Assembly: GCA_907165275.2 (NCBI GenBank)
Contig: OU015662.1
Coordinates: 6,827,501-6,891,500, forward strand
Source of the DNA: Zygaena filipendulae
Taxonomy: Eukaryota > Arthropoda > Insecta > Lepidoptera > Zygaenidae
Direction: 5' to 3'
DNA: 64,000 nt
The notes below the pieces were generated by a model. It searched no databases, was not told the DNA's origin, and saw nothing but the letters and a program-made list of their open reading frames with translations. This document shows positions 36,315 to 48,892 of this stretch, one piece after another; the first letter of the stretch is position 1, and the number at the start of each line of letters is the position of its first letter. The position numbers and the translations under genes were made by a program.

Positions 36315-36710
36315 CTTTTTGAATTAACAACAAGATGGTATGAAATATCTGTGTCTATACCACGTACGCTAGAAAAAGGTTTATAATGTTACTGCTTCTA
36401 CACCTACCTATTTAGGTACGTATATAACATAAACATCAAAAACGTATTTTTTGGATAAAACTTTTACCTCTAGGCACCTGCTTACTCTTAAAGTACTGTA
36501 GAGGTTGAATACTGTAGAGTTAACTTGAAGTTAACCTCCTTTCCCAAACTGATTGGAAATACATATACCTATCTACTTACTAGGTGTGTACCTACGTAAG
36601 TATCTTACTTATTAATAAAAGAGTCGAATTGCGATTCTGTACTTTGAATATTTTCAACAAAAATTGAGAGGGGGCGATAAAAGAAGAGTGACCACAATTT
36701 TTTTTTTAAA

Positions 36711-36907
36711 TTTCCATCTGTCTGGCTGTTCGCGATAATCTCCGAATCTACTGAACGGATTCTCATTCGGTTAACACAGGTATATTCAGCTTGAGCCTGG
36801 AGCAGCATAATTATAAGCTTTGTTTCATTTATATCGGATGTCGGTTAAAAAGTTGTTATATACATAAAAAAACGTTTAGCGTGGGTAAAACCGCGGGACA
36901 CAGCTAG
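36711..36907 (-). repeat. actagctgt/ccgcggttt element
   Basis: Contains tctccgaatctactgaacgg and ends gtaaaaccgcgggacacagc then tagta. Reverse orientation. Confidence 0.65.
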
Positions 36908-37120
36908 TATAAGAATATTCGAAATAAATATAGAATCGTTTTTATAATTGACCATGGTAACTTAGAAATATACCTAATTGAATATACAATACGTTCAAAT
37001 GGAGATTGCTCTTTGATGTATGATAATTATTATTGTGAAACGCATAACACATGCCTTAATCATGCGTCTCAGAGACGTTTGGAGACATAGATAATAGGCA
37101 TGTTGACTAATTTTTAATTT

Positions 37121-37385
37121 TTAGTCCGTCTTATAGATTATTAAAAAATATTGGACACGTATTTTTTCTTTTTTTACGTAATCAAAAAATAACGGCGATA
37201 TATTGAGTTGAAATTTCGCGTGACGTCACTATTCTGACAGTTTGTATGGCGGTTTTAGCGTTTAGTGACGTCACGACCCCCTCACCCTAAACTTTAATGT
37301 ACTTTATCTCTGTATATTTTAATTTATTTGAGAAAGCAAAAAATACGTGTCTATTGTTTTTTTTATTTTCTAACTGACGGACTAA
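37121..37385 (+). mobile_element. MITE, TTAGTCYGTC family, best copy (b)
   Basis: 265 bp with perfect terminal inverted repeats TTAGTCCGTC...GACGGACTAA and inverted subterminal segments. It carries two perfect TGACGTCA octamers (37221-37228 and 37266-37273). No coding capacity; a non-autonomous DNA transposon. Confidence 0.82.
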
Positions 37386-38726
37386 TTAGAATTTTGATTT
37401 TCAAAAGTAGTCCACATCCCTATTGCTGGAGTTGAAAACATAATGTGCATGAAATTTCAAAACATAGCAAAAATATAATGATAGAGCTGCTGTTGCAGTC
37501 GACAGGTAAACAAACAGTCGTATTACTAATTCGTACAAATACAAGATTTTATTGCAGTGTTTATACTAATCCTAATACCTTACCTTACCTTAAAAATAAT
37601 TTTTTAAAACGTATAATAATAACCGGCTATCTAGAAATCACACTTGAGATAGGCGTGAGCTTATACCTACATGTATGTGTATTCGTCTAGGTCAACCATT
37701 TGCATGTACAATCAATATCCTTCCACCTTAAATGTAACAATAGAACTTAGATCTAGGCATTACAATTAGAATACTATTGTGTTGGTGCAATAACCAACGG
37801 CTGGCAGCGGTCTAGGTATATTCTAAATCTTCTTGGAAATTATGATTTGCATAGGACATTTGCTGTTGATATTTAGAATAACAATTACAAATTAACTATG
37901 GTGATTGATATCATAACAGTTTACATATTGAAATATCATCAAAAAACTAATATTTTCTACAGAAAATGTCTGAAATTTTTTGCCAAGAATTGTTAAAAAT
38001 AAGCAGATAGTTTTTAGTTTTAAGGTCATAGGTAACGTAAAAGAACTTAATTTGTAACCTAAAACTAAAAGAAAAGTTTTAGTATTTTCACATTAGATAA
38101 TAAACATGGGTGTCAACTGTCAAGTAGGTACCAAATTTTTTTATTTATAGATACAAACTAATAAGATTTCTCACTTAAAAGAGAGCCCGAATACTAATTT
38201 CCATGACTTGATGAAACAGGAAATTTAAATGTCAAAGTCAAATATTTTTTACTATAATAAAAATTGCAATCTTTGATTTACAATGTATAGGTATAGCCAG
38301 AGAGAAGGTAATCACTACGTTTTAAGAGACGGGACTTCCTTACTTGGTTTTGGAATCCATTTAGCAGACCCAGCAATACCAACACAGCGAAAATTTAAAT
38401 GTCAAAATACTTCATAACTCATGGGTACCAACATTAACGAGAACAATAGGGATGGCCACATGGAGTTCCTGATTAAATCGATATCGATAAATTATCATTA
38501 GAGCATCGTGGGCTTCATACCAGGTGAATTAAATCTACAACGGGGGAAAACATTTGTCGTAAAATTGAAACAATAAATTATTATTTTTATTTATTTATTA
38601 TTATTCCAATATTTTAGTTTGTCATGATGATGATGTTATTAGATAGATAGATATTTATTTTCTCTTTAAAAATTACATTTACATTTTATGTCAAAATTAA
38701 ATAACCTATTTGGGAAAGTAAATGAT

Positions 38727-39332
38727 TTACTTCGCAGTGCCTCCTTGTTGAGCCTTGTTTAAATTATCGGTAGAAATATCTATCGGTAGAAGAATCCGAC
38801 ATTCGTTCCTTACATCTCCACAGACATATTTTATATCGTGAAGTTTTTCGATTGGAATGTAAGCTAAGTCATCATTTCCAATATTTTTTACCCATTGTCG
38901 ACATCTGAAATTAAAATATCTATCAATCATGCAAGTACACTTAGAAACAAGATAGAGTATAATATAGTTCTTTATACAGAAGACGAGGTTCACTTTATTA
39001 CAATACGATCATAATACTTAATGAAAACTGTAGTAAGTAATGAAAAAAGTATACGCAGCAGCAGCTATACAAAAATATTCCAAAATATTCACTATAACAG
39101 CATCATTCATTAAAGTTTATCGACTCACTTTATCGATAGTGAAGATTTACATCACTATGGTTTACAAACTTGCAAATATTTTTTCTCATTTCAAAAAGAT
39201 AGTGTATTATTTTAGTCTTGCTGATAGCTGAAGAGAACAAAATACTTTATTACTTTACTCAAGCTGTACTTACCGGTCTTCATCTATAGGAAATTTCGTG
39301 ATAAATTTCCTTTTATTTAAATTTTGTCGACT
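38727..39332 (-). CDS. THAP-domain gene fragment or relic
   Basis: Two minus-strand exons join in phase: 39332-39274 (SRQNLNKRKFITKFPIDED, donor GTAAGT) and a second from 38904 (CRQWVKNIGNDDLAYIPIEK then LHDIKYVCGD). The FPxDExRCRQWV and VCGD pattern is that of a THAP zinc-finger DNA-binding domain (C2CH). The N-terminal CxxC exon was not found. After VCGD a THAP domain needs His-Phe; here GAT is followed by GTAAGG. Either that is a splice donor at 38813 and the HF exon lies further left, or the gene reads on as VRNECRILLPIDIST to a stop at 38727 and has lost the zinc-binding His. Partial or decayed; no function beyond DNA binding can be assigned. Confidence 0.55.
38814..38904 (-). CDS. THAP gene, second visible exon (minimum)
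   Basis: 91 bases, phase 2 in, phase 0 out if the GTAAGG at 38813 is a donor. The acceptor is ttttaatttcag. It encodes CRQWVKNIGNDDLAYIPIEK, LHDIKYVCGD. Confidence 0.55.
39274..39332 (-). CDS. THAP gene, first visible exon
   Basis: Ends CG with donor GTAAGT, joining to A-TGT-CGA to give RCRQWV. The 5' edge is uncertain: a TAG stops the frame upstream and the acceptor chosen (aaaatatag) is weak. Confidence 0.45.
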
Positions 39333-40893
39333 CTATATTTTTCTACAAATTACATACGTACTACACCGTCTAATCGGTGCTATTTGACTACCCAATCACA
39401 AGAAAATAGTTTTTAATAGTCACACTGCACTTTTCAAAGCGTAAATCACACAAAATTTTTAAAAATCACACAATTATTTTCCCAAATAACAACATGCGTC
39501 GCCATGACAAACAGATGACAGATTGTAAGAAAGATTCAGAGACAAAAGACTGAAATAGCATGTGAGGCCATCTTTGATGCCATGGAAAAAAAAAATTAAA
39601 AAAAAAATGAGTGCTAAACACGAACAAAATTTAATTTGTTCCTAGTTGCGTTAGACTGGGTATAGCTTTAACTATGTTCCTAATAAATTTGCAGCGCCCA
39701 TTGCCTTTTTACAAATTCGCACGTGACCTCCGTGTACTGGGAGTCCTCTTTCATTTTAATTCGAAACCTTAAGTCAGTTTTAAATTACACTTTTTGCTGC
39801 CCTTATAACACCCCGGACGGCCATACCATCTTAAGGGGTCCCAACCAGTACGTTTTCTGGCAATGTGAAGAAACATCGTGTTGCCCTTAGCTGCCCCCCG
39901 GGGGGTGCTAGCATACCCTTAACGTTTACGACTACCCGATTGCTTTTCTATGAAGGGACTCAAGTACCTATAGTATACCTATGTCCGCGACAAAAACGGA
40001 CAGCTGATGCGTACTACGGATGTTGTTAAGGAACTGATTGGGTTCGCGAAACGTGTGAACACGAATTATTGCGGTCAAGTGGTGTTTTTTTTTTTGCTCC
40101 TATCTTGGGTGTGTACGTAAAAAAAACTTGTTTTCCTATTTGACACTGTTAACTACTATTTCCGCTATAAAACATACTCAAGTTTGAATATACGTCTTAA
40201 CTGTTATTGGCAACTAAAATTATACATATTAATGTCTGCCAATTAATTTTTGAATAAATTAATAAAAAAACTATTGAATTTTGAGACGTTTAGTAAAGGG
40301 GTTAAGGAGTTTTTGCAAAAGGTAAATAAAGTGGTTATTAACATGACTAACGTGTCATCGTTCTACGAAAAAAAATTACTTGTCAATTTCTTGTGTGCAC
40401 TAAGTGATATATAACAATATAATATTTAAAAAAAAAAAACACGGACACGACTTCATAAAGTTTACGTGTACCTGGTCAATCCTTTTCAGGAAGCACGACA
40501 AATTCATAAAGAATAATAATCGCTACTACCGAATAAGAATATAGCAAAGGGGTAGGTTAAACATACTTAAATAAATACTGTCGGAATGTTCTAATGTTAG
40601 AGCCTCAGCGGTTAATGATAAAAGGAGTTGTCACATGCTGTGACGGGACGCTGGGAACACAAATTCTCACTAATTTTTTGACATAACATTTCATTGAAGC
40701 CTGGTGAGTACCTACGTCATGATAGTGTTGTTACATAAAAAATTACCGGTGACGTGAAACGACGAGAACAAGTTGTTTTCGGCACTATACAGAAGCATAA
40801 AGAGTTTGAAATGGTTGGGTAAATAAATAAAATTACTTTTGGCTACTCATCTAAACTTAATAATAAGCGTAGTACCTACATATTTTATTTTAT

Positions 40894-41026
40894 ACTAGCT
40901 GTTCCTCGCGGTTTCACCCGCATTAATTTCGGAGTTCCCGCCCGAATTCCGGGACAAAAATCGGTTCGGTAGATCCAGATTACAACGTCGCAAACTCACA
41001 AACATTTGCTCTTTATTAGTATAGAT
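40894..41026 (+). repeat. actagctgt/ccgcggttt element
   Basis: actagctgttcctcgcggtt, ggagttcccgcccgaattcc, then caaactcacaaacatttgct and ttattagtatagat. Confidence 0.7.
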
Positions 41027-41934
41027 CGCTGCTATACTTTAGTTTAAATATTATATTAAATACCTATACAAAGAAAAAAGTCTCACAATTTTTTATAGAG
41101 TTATGGTGAAACAAAAAATAAAATAATTAGGTACATCTATTGACATAATCAGTATTCATAATATTAACGTGCGAGATCAGGCTATGTGAATCAACGAGAT
41201 GCACGTAAAAAAACATTTTAAAACATCCGTAAATTCCATTCTGGCTTAGAAAAAGAATTACAAGAGCGATGCTACGTAACTTTTAACGGTGTAAGAACGA
41301 TATTTTTGTGGCGTTTATTCAGTCAAATGCATATTCTTCTGTTTTGATGTACCGCGGTGTGTATATGATAAAATACTGGTACGAGTACATACTCGTCATA
41401 ATGCGTTTAGGAGCGCCTGTCAAAGAATAATTGTGTGCATTCAGTAAGAACACTTCTTTTTCAAATAAATTTCAGTCTTTTTTTAAACTCTCTCTTTTGT
41501 AAAAATATCGTCAAAATATTAGAGTACATAATTATCAGAACCAAAATAAATCACGAATCAGAAACAATTTTGGACTGATGTAGATATTCATTGATAAAAA
41601 ATTAATAGTTGAGTGTTCTTTGGAGTCGTAAAGTTATAGCAAATTGCAGCTAATATTAATACCTATACCACCTACCTATACTAAATACCACGGATCAGTA
41701 TATTAATTCTGTACTAAACATCCAAGATACACAGTCGATACGTAGAAATGTCCATTTAAAAATAAACTGTAGGGATGCAGGTTTATTTAATTAGTAGTTT
41801 GGTGCTGCAAACAATCATTAAAAACAACGAAATGTTCTTTGAAGGGTTGTAAAAATAACGACGTTATGTCGCATCAATAAGTATGAATTTAACTTAATCA
41901 ATCAAAAACATTTTAGTAGGCTAGTAATAGTTTT

Positions 41935-42165
41935 ATTTTAAAGGCCGGTCGGTACTTACACTTATGTATAAAACAAACGAACGTACTACAGATAAAACAA
42001 CTGACACTCTAAAAATATTCTGGAGTTCATTATTCAATGCACGCACCCCTAAAAATATCAAAACAAGCAACCTTACGGCGCCGCCGGCACAAGTGGATCC
42101 AAATTCGCCATATGACCAACGTGTCATGCCGACCATTTATCATTTGAGATGTGACAACTGAATTT
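41935..42165. other. Unassigned complex segment
   Basis: Less AT-rich than its surroundings; overlapping frames run on both strands (65 and 67 codons) without a recognised domain. Possibly a fragment of a mobile element. Confidence 0.25.
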
Positions 42166-44077
42166 ATTTATAAAAAAAACAAACAATAGTTCGTGTTAGG
42201 GCTCAACTAGTACGTTTGGGTATCAGTTTTGCTGGTAGACAGCACTTTATGTAGAGTAGATACAATTTAGAAGGCGCATGTTTGGTTTTTTGCTTTTGAT
42301 GGTTCAAAACTATTTACAAATACTACAAACATTACATACCTATTCTTATAAGTTAGTAAAACTGCGTTTAGTGATACTTACCTTACTGAAAAGCAAGTCA
42401 AGATTTATTTTGACTTGAGTCTGAATATGTACAATTTAGTTTGCCATAACCATTGCTAATTTTATATTTCATGTGTTTTTTTCCAACTCTCCTCGTAAAA
42501 TGATATTTGATTAATACAACCAAAAAAAAATCAATTCGAAAAGTAAGAATAATTAAATTTAAAGTTAACTTAATTAAGTAAACTAAATTTGAATTCTTTA
42601 CAAAGTTTTTTGAAATATATTTATTTTAATTTACTTTTTAAGGTCTCTATTAACACAAAAATCAGCACAACTCTACACAATTGTAGTGGAGCACAGGGGT
42701 AGCCGGTGTCTCTACACAGCGGGGTGCTATGTGCGATACAATGGAATGATAGCAATTTGATATTCAGGCCACATTTTTAATAAGCCTTGGTGCTTGAGCC
42801 CCTTTATAATGGCCAATTGCGCCCATTTCCTCCATGGCTTTTTGTTGTGCCATTAACGACTGACCAGGGTTTTTTACACGTTTTTGCCATTTTGTTAATT
42901 TTCTTGTTTATTTTGTTATTAACCTACTTAGTGTGTAAACATAATTATATAAAAAGAGAAATTGCAAATAAAGTTATGTTTCATAATTATTTCAGTGAAT
43001 CTTGTATATCTACTTTTTTATAGTTTCTTCGTAAATTTTACCAATTATGACGTCGTATAGAGTTTGGAATTTGTAAAAAAAATTTGAATATTTGGGTAAA
43101 CAGTCATTATAATTTTATATTATTTTATTTAGCAGTTTTACATTTCTTTTTTATAATTTTATGACAGTTGCTACTTAGTTTATGTGAGCGGTGAAGTCAC
43201 TAACTTTTTTGAAGCAGGAACGTTATAGTATGAATAAGTACTCATAACGAAATATATTGTGGACATCTGTTCACGTATCACTACTGTATATTTGTTTTTT
43301 TATCTATAAAGTATTATTTTACGCAGTCACATTGCAGATAAAAGCTCATCATTATACATACTGGAGATAAATGAAGACAAAGTTACCTCGATTCCGTAAT
43401 GAATTTCTATTTAGGTTTCTACAAGATCACAAGTTCACAAAATACATAATTTGTGATCACACTGAGATTTTTGAATTTATGTAGGTACAGCATCGTGCAA
43501 TAAAATTGATATGTATTAAATTAAATTGATTATCAAAATGTTCATATTCTATTTATGTGAGATCTATGACTATATTGAAGTTTTAATTTTCTTCCTAAAT
43601 GATTGTTTTTGTAATTCGGTTATGGAACTTTAAAAGGCGTTGCGTTTATACTCTACTTTACTGAAGAATTTTCTGTAGGTATACTAAATTTTGAACTCTA
43701 GGTAGAAATGTTTTTTTTTTAAATAGCTATGATTTGGCAAGTAAACTTCCCTTAAAATATCCTTTTTTATCTATTTACAATAAGTACCTATGTTTACCTA
43801 TTTACTTTTCTTCGTATTGAAGTGAAACTTTTAAATCTGCACCCTTCACTAGCAATTCTATGTAGGTATAACTTGAAATTAGCTGAACTAAGACAATGCA
43901 ACTTGGGCAAGTAACTTGGTGGAACTTGGTGGATCAGTGGCGTATCACTTAATTAGTGCTGGGGTAAGTGACTGTGTACTAAGTTGTTAAACTTAGTGCA
44001 TCTAATTAGTAGAGTCTTGTCGCGGTCTACGTATATATTTATTGGGCGATGTGTTGTGTGTAAATTAGGTTCAAGGT

Positions 44078-44220
44078 AGGTTGGTGTAGTAGTTAGCAAA
44101 CCTGACTACTACGCCAGGTGTCGCGGTTTTCATCCCCATATTGAAGTAAATATTTATGTGATATATGTTTGTGTTTACTTAGAGTCTGAGTGTTTAGAAT
44201 CTATCATAAGTGTGGCGACC
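44078..44220 (+). repeat. tRNA-derived SINE
   Basis: A-box-like gtagtagttagcaaacctga, a degraded B box cgcggttttcatcccc, then the SINE body tatgtttgtgtttacttaga and gtctgagtgtttaga. Confidence 0.6.
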
Positions 44221-44686
44221 TCTACGCCACAAGTCATGAACCACAACGAAGCGACGAGTACTGACAATATGGGAGTCCTGAATCGCGATAACGAAGTTTT
44301 GACACTGCGTTGCATATCATTATTAACTGACTACTTAAACCTCCATTCATATTATCATCTGGTAAAATAAGAAAATTTCGAAAATTAAAACTCAAAAGAA
44401 ACTCTGTTCAAAAAAGAGATTTGAATGAAAACTATTGTATTTTCAATTTTTCAAGTAGCTGTGTTAAAATAATTGTTCCAAAAATTGTTTCATGAGTTGG
44501 TATCTCTATCTACATTTACATTCGTACTAAAAGATAATATTACGTATATAAATGCGAAAGTAATTCTGTCTGTCTGGAACTCACCTTGGCTTCGCTGGGC
44601 TCGTCACTTGTAATAACTAAACCTAACTGAAACCTATGCAAGCTGATATTTTGTACAAACGATTATATTATTTGTATTTTCTTGCT

Positions 44687-44974
44687 GGAGGCCGATCGCA
44701 CTATCCTATAACGACATTACCACAACAAAACCAAACGTCACACGTTTAAACGTCAAATTTTAAATTAATATTTTAAGCATATTTCGTATCGCGCTGATTA
44801 TTTTAAAGATGACGATTCAACTCTTATTTAGAATATAATATATAATTATCTTTAAAAGTAATCAGCGTGATACGAAATATGCTTAAAATATTAATTTAAA
44901 ATTTGACGTTAAATAACGTGTGACGTTTGGTTTTGTTTTGGTAATGTCGTTATAAAATAGTGCGATTAGCCCCC
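44687..44974. mobile_element. Foldback MITE with about 115-bp inverted arms
   Basis: The left arm (atcgcactat..ataacgacattacc..aaccaaacgtcacacg..aaattttaaattaatatttt..gcatatttcgtatcgcgctga) is repeated inverted at the right, separated by a loop of about 45 bp near 44810-44855. The ends are atcgcactat...atagtgcgat. No coding frame, no relation to the TTAGTCYGTC family. Confidence 0.85.
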
Positions 44975-45033
44975 TGTTGTTCTTGTCTCTAAAATTTCTG
45001 GTGCATCAATAGACTTGTTTCCACAATTTTCGT

Positions 45034-45236
45034 TTCTAGTCCATTTTGTAGATCAACAAAAATATCGCGTGTAGATTAATAAAAAAGTTGCGTGACGTCA
45101 CGCACGACGTTTATAGCACGTTGTTACGTCACGTGACATTTTGCCTCAATGTAGGTATCTTCGTTATTTTTTGATTACGTAAAAATTTAAAAAATACGTG
45201 TCCAATATTTTTTATTAATCTACTTATTTGGTCCAA
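45034..45236 (+). mobile_element. MITE, TTAGTCYGTC family, copy c
   Basis: Left end ctagtccattttgtagat, then gtgacgtcacgcacgacg with a perfect TGACGTCA at 45093-45100. The right end is degraded. Confidence 0.6.
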
Positions 45237-45473
45237 ATAGAATTTTAATTTTCATACTCCGGAAACTAATCTATTATTATTTATAGTTATGGAACTAATC
45301 AATACTACTCTTGTATTAAGAGAGTAATATCCGGCTAGTCGGCTCCTTATCAAACTTGAGGTAGCACTAATTGAAACAAATCTCAAGACAATACCTGCTT
45401 CCAGTTTTGCTTAATTCATCCGAACACTACTAACACGGGGTGGTAATTATTTACGTATTCTTATACGAGTATT

Positions 45474-45496
45474 TATCTATCTATCTATCTATCTAT
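45474..45496. repeat. (TATC)n microsatellite
   Basis: Uninterrupted tatc repeat, just under six units. Confidence 0.9.
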
Positions 45497-46739
45497 TATC
45501 TTTAAATGACCATTTCTTGTAGGTATATATATAATCTAAATTTCGCAATCTCGGAAAATTTAGTATGCAGTGAGTTTCGGGGGCGATTAATCGAGTTTAA
45601 TTAAGTTTGATTTTTAGGAAACGTCATTTTATCCGTATTTTCCGGCAATGAAAAATTAGTGTTTGGTATACGTACTGCTTTACCGACATAGCAACACTAC
45701 TTTGTCATAAGGTACGAATGAGCAACAGGTTATTCCTTCCAGTCTACACTAATATTTTATTAGAGGTAAAGCATTGGTATTCTAAATACCTAAGGACTAA
45801 GATATGTATATAGTCAGAGACACAAAAATGTCCATACAAATTAACCTGTAGGTATGCAGGTTTTTTATTAGTAGTGTAGGTACAGTTTGGCTTGTGATGA
45901 CGAAATGTATCTTATCGGAAGTATATGAATATGTTACCGTTATATCTGATATCATAATATGCATTTTGCACGAATTTTACATATCAAATCTGATTTTTCG
46001 TTTGTAGATAAATGCATCGACTACATTTTTTGTACATTAAGTATGGAACTGTGAATCTAGGTAGGTAGGTACTGTTTTGTTTCATTATAGATTTTTCTTA
46101 CATCAATGAGGTAATGTTTGTAAGTTTGGATGCATGAGGTAATCTCCGGAACTATAGAACCAATTCTGAAAATTCTTTTACTGATAGGAAGCTATACAGT
46201 AGGTATCCCTTAGTGACATAAAATACTTTTTCTATCGGAACCATCTCGGAACAAATAGTTCTTGCGAAAATACCAATATTCTTGGGGATAAAAGTAAAAC
46301 CCCGGGGTGAATAGTCATTTGGTGTATATTTACGAGTAGAAGTCTCGTCTCGTCGTAGACTACTTTTATTCGGATATAAAGAAAATTCCAAAATCAACGC
46401 GAGTGAAACCATTTAGTCACTTACATAATTATACTGTCGTAGAATCACCTAGTGTGTAAGCGCAACTCATGCGATGTAGGTAGACTAAAGTCTAAACTAA
46501 CGGATGTTATAATTTATGAAGCGAGTTCCGGCCTCCGCCTTCACGACCTCTGCCGGGGCTGTCGGCTGAGACGGTAATGAAACACTGCATCTATAATGCA
46601 TATTGCATACGCAATGTCTAGGCGCTATAGCCCCGCCCCGTTCATAATGCTTGAAATAGACGAAGACGACGACTAGACGAAATATTCCCAATCATGTAGG
46701 TAAAATCGTTTTTTAAAATACTCATAGAAGATTACTGTA

Positions 46740-46890
46740 ATGGAATTTTCGAATAGTGATGACTTGATGGGCGCAGTGGGTCACCTCGCTTATCTGCTGA
46801 TAATGAGGTTCTGGGCTCGATCACCGGTAGGAGTAGACTTTGTGTGATGAATACGGGGTTCCACATTCCAGTCTGGGCGTATTTATTATA
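46740..46890 (+). repeat. tRNA-derived SINE
   Basis: A-box-like gatgggcgcagtgggtcacc, B box ggttctgggctcgatcac, then gtgtgatgaatacggggttc and cagtctgggcgta, a layout typical of lepidopteran SINEs. Confidence 0.65.
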
Positions 46891-47149
46891 TTATCTTATT
46901 ACATACAATATAATTACAGTTGTAATATTTAAGATTGTGTAGATTTTTACCTATAGCTACTTATATTATATACTTATGTCTAATAATATTCAATAATGTC
47001 CATATTCATATAATAGATATAGTCTTTATCAGCTGTTAATTCAAAATGTCGGCACAAGATACTTTTTTTGGTTTTTGTGATAACTTAGAATCGCTTGATG
47101 TTATGATAAAATAAATATGGATGGAGGTCCTGCGACTACGCGGAAAATA

Positions 47150-47290
47150 GAGTAGAAAGTAAATCCCAACAATGAGCTTGAGCCGTCGGTGAAGGAAAAC
47201 ATCGTGAGGAAACCATGGTGATAGGCCACTTTCTTGTGCTAGACTAGCAGCTACCACCTTCAAATTGGGATCTGTCGCCGAGCACCTAGC
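47150..47290 (+). repeat. Dispersed repeat (cggtgaaggaaaacatcg)
   Basis: Contains cggtgaaggaaaacatcgtg then aggaaacc, a wording I recognise as a very common lepidopteran dispersed repeat. The 75-codon frame over it is not a gene. Confidence 0.6.
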
Positions 47291-48593
47291 TATATGCAGG
47301 TGTGTTTACAGACAAAAAACGCCTCATTTCATTAGCTAAAAAAACAAATTTAAAAACGAATTCTTACGAAAAAAAAAAAAATGGTATGTACCTATGTCAT
47401 TTACGCTCACCAAGTTGTTATACCTACGTTTAATTTGTCTGTACCTAAATATCCATTTAAAAAAAAATTACCACCTGACAGTGACATCTATCAAAAGATA
47501 TAAACATTAGAGCGTGTATCGAAGATCGTCAATATGTCAGAGCTTGATAGTGTTCCTTTCCATCGGTGTGTACTGTCACAAATACATTTTATAAAAATCT
47601 CTAGATAGAGTTAACGTTAACTTACTATTATACTAACTATAAGGTACATAGGTACTAGGTACCTATAGACTCACAACCATTAGGGAAATTTACGTATAGC
47701 TTTGTATTTAATATATTGTGGATCTATATTTTGGGGTCTGGATGTTTATGACGTCTGTGAAGTCTATATCTTTTCAAAGATAGGCGGAGAAGGGGTACCT
47801 AACGAGCAGCGTGCACATTAAGGTCACTCGCATGAATTTAGGAATCTTTCAGGAATTAATAATAATAATAATTAAAGCGTACTTGGTGGTAACAAACATA
47901 CCTACTTATTATTAAATACTTTCATATTTTTATACTATAAAAAAAAATAATAAATAATCGAGGCCTCGCGAGGGTCGAAAAAGAAAGTTCTTCTATAAAT
48001 ATTCTTCTAAACCTTAACTTTGAAAAATATTAACTACTTTTTTTTCCAAAAATTGATTCGTTATAACAACACTTTATTACCGTTTTGACTTAAAATGCAC
48101 GCTTCTTTCTTATACAAACGTATTCCACAAATCATTTATATTTTCATTCTACATAATATATTATGTACAACTGTCCCCAATGTAAAAGGGTAATTTTACC
48201 AAAGAGGTTCTGCAAGTATACCTAAGTATGACTATCTATCAGAACAAAAAAACTTAGCGCGCTTTTGTTTATGAGATCAGTCCACGTAGTGGTTATATTC
48301 TCTTTGGATCAGACAAACATCGAAGATTCTGTAAGAAATTGGACATATTGTAGAGAAATAGAAGAGAATAATATAATACCTAATCCTTTAATTATTTCCT
48401 AACTAATCATACATTTTTGGACTACATCGTATTCTCACACATACGTAACATTGGCGAAGTCTTTCAATGTGGCAACACGAATAGTCATAAACTAAAGAAG
48501 AAGAAGAATATTTATAATCACTGCCAATATGCTGCCAATCAAACTGCCAATCATTGCGTTTACGTTACAGAACCCATGTATGAAAAATCGGCG

Positions 48594-48703
48594 GTGAAAT
48601 CCATTGAAATCTAAGAGTGAAATCCTCCCTTATTATATAGAATGTTTTTGGTGAAATCCATTGAAATCTGAGAGTAAATTCCATCTAAATCAATAAGAGT
48701 GAA
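48594..48703 (+). promoter_or_regulatory. Repeated leader upstream of protease gene A
   Basis: A 24-base motif beginning gtgaaatccattgaaatct occurs at 48594-48617 and again at 48651-48674, and agagtgaaat recurs just before the ATG. This is probably 5' leader or proximal promoter. No TATA box identified with confidence. Confidence 0.35.
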
Positions 48704-48892
48704 ATGAATGCAATTTTATCGATAAGCTGGATAATATTTTACAGCGTTATTTGTTCAGAAATTAACAACTTCACTGTATTAGACTATGAGGATGACAAAC
48801 CGTTTCTTCTAGATGATATTATCAGCGATGAGTTTGAGGCTCGCCGAGTGAGAGGTGGAAAGAGTGCCAAACTTGGTCAAGTACCTTATCAG
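48704..48892 (+). CDS. Protease A exon 1: signal, pro-region, activation site
   Basis: 63 codons from the ATG at 48704, ending phase 0 after CAG with donor GTAAAC. It reads MNAILSISWIIFYSVICSEI and closes with RRVRGGKSAKLGQVPYQ. Val-Arg-Gly-Gly replaces the usual Ile-Val-Gly-Gly. Confidence 0.88.

Larger units (their letters stand above)
34521..38726. other. Repeat-rich intergenic region
   Basis: No gene recognised on either strand. It holds four element copies, one MITE and a GC-rich hairpin block (listed separately). The remainder is AT-rich unique-looking sequence. Confidence 0.5.
39333..48593. other. Repeat-rich intergenic region
   Basis: No gene recognised in 9 kb. It holds two SINEs, two MITEs of different families, an element copy, a CCCCCCGGGGGG palindrome at 39894-39905 and microsatellites. 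Segments at 41935-42165 and 42640-42900 are more complex and GC-richer than their surroundings and may be old transposon pieces. Confidence 0.5.

Noticed and set aside
42787..43023. Small membrane protein gene
   Set aside because: The hydrophobic translation comes from a T-rich tract and starts at a non-ATG codon; no splice or promoter context.
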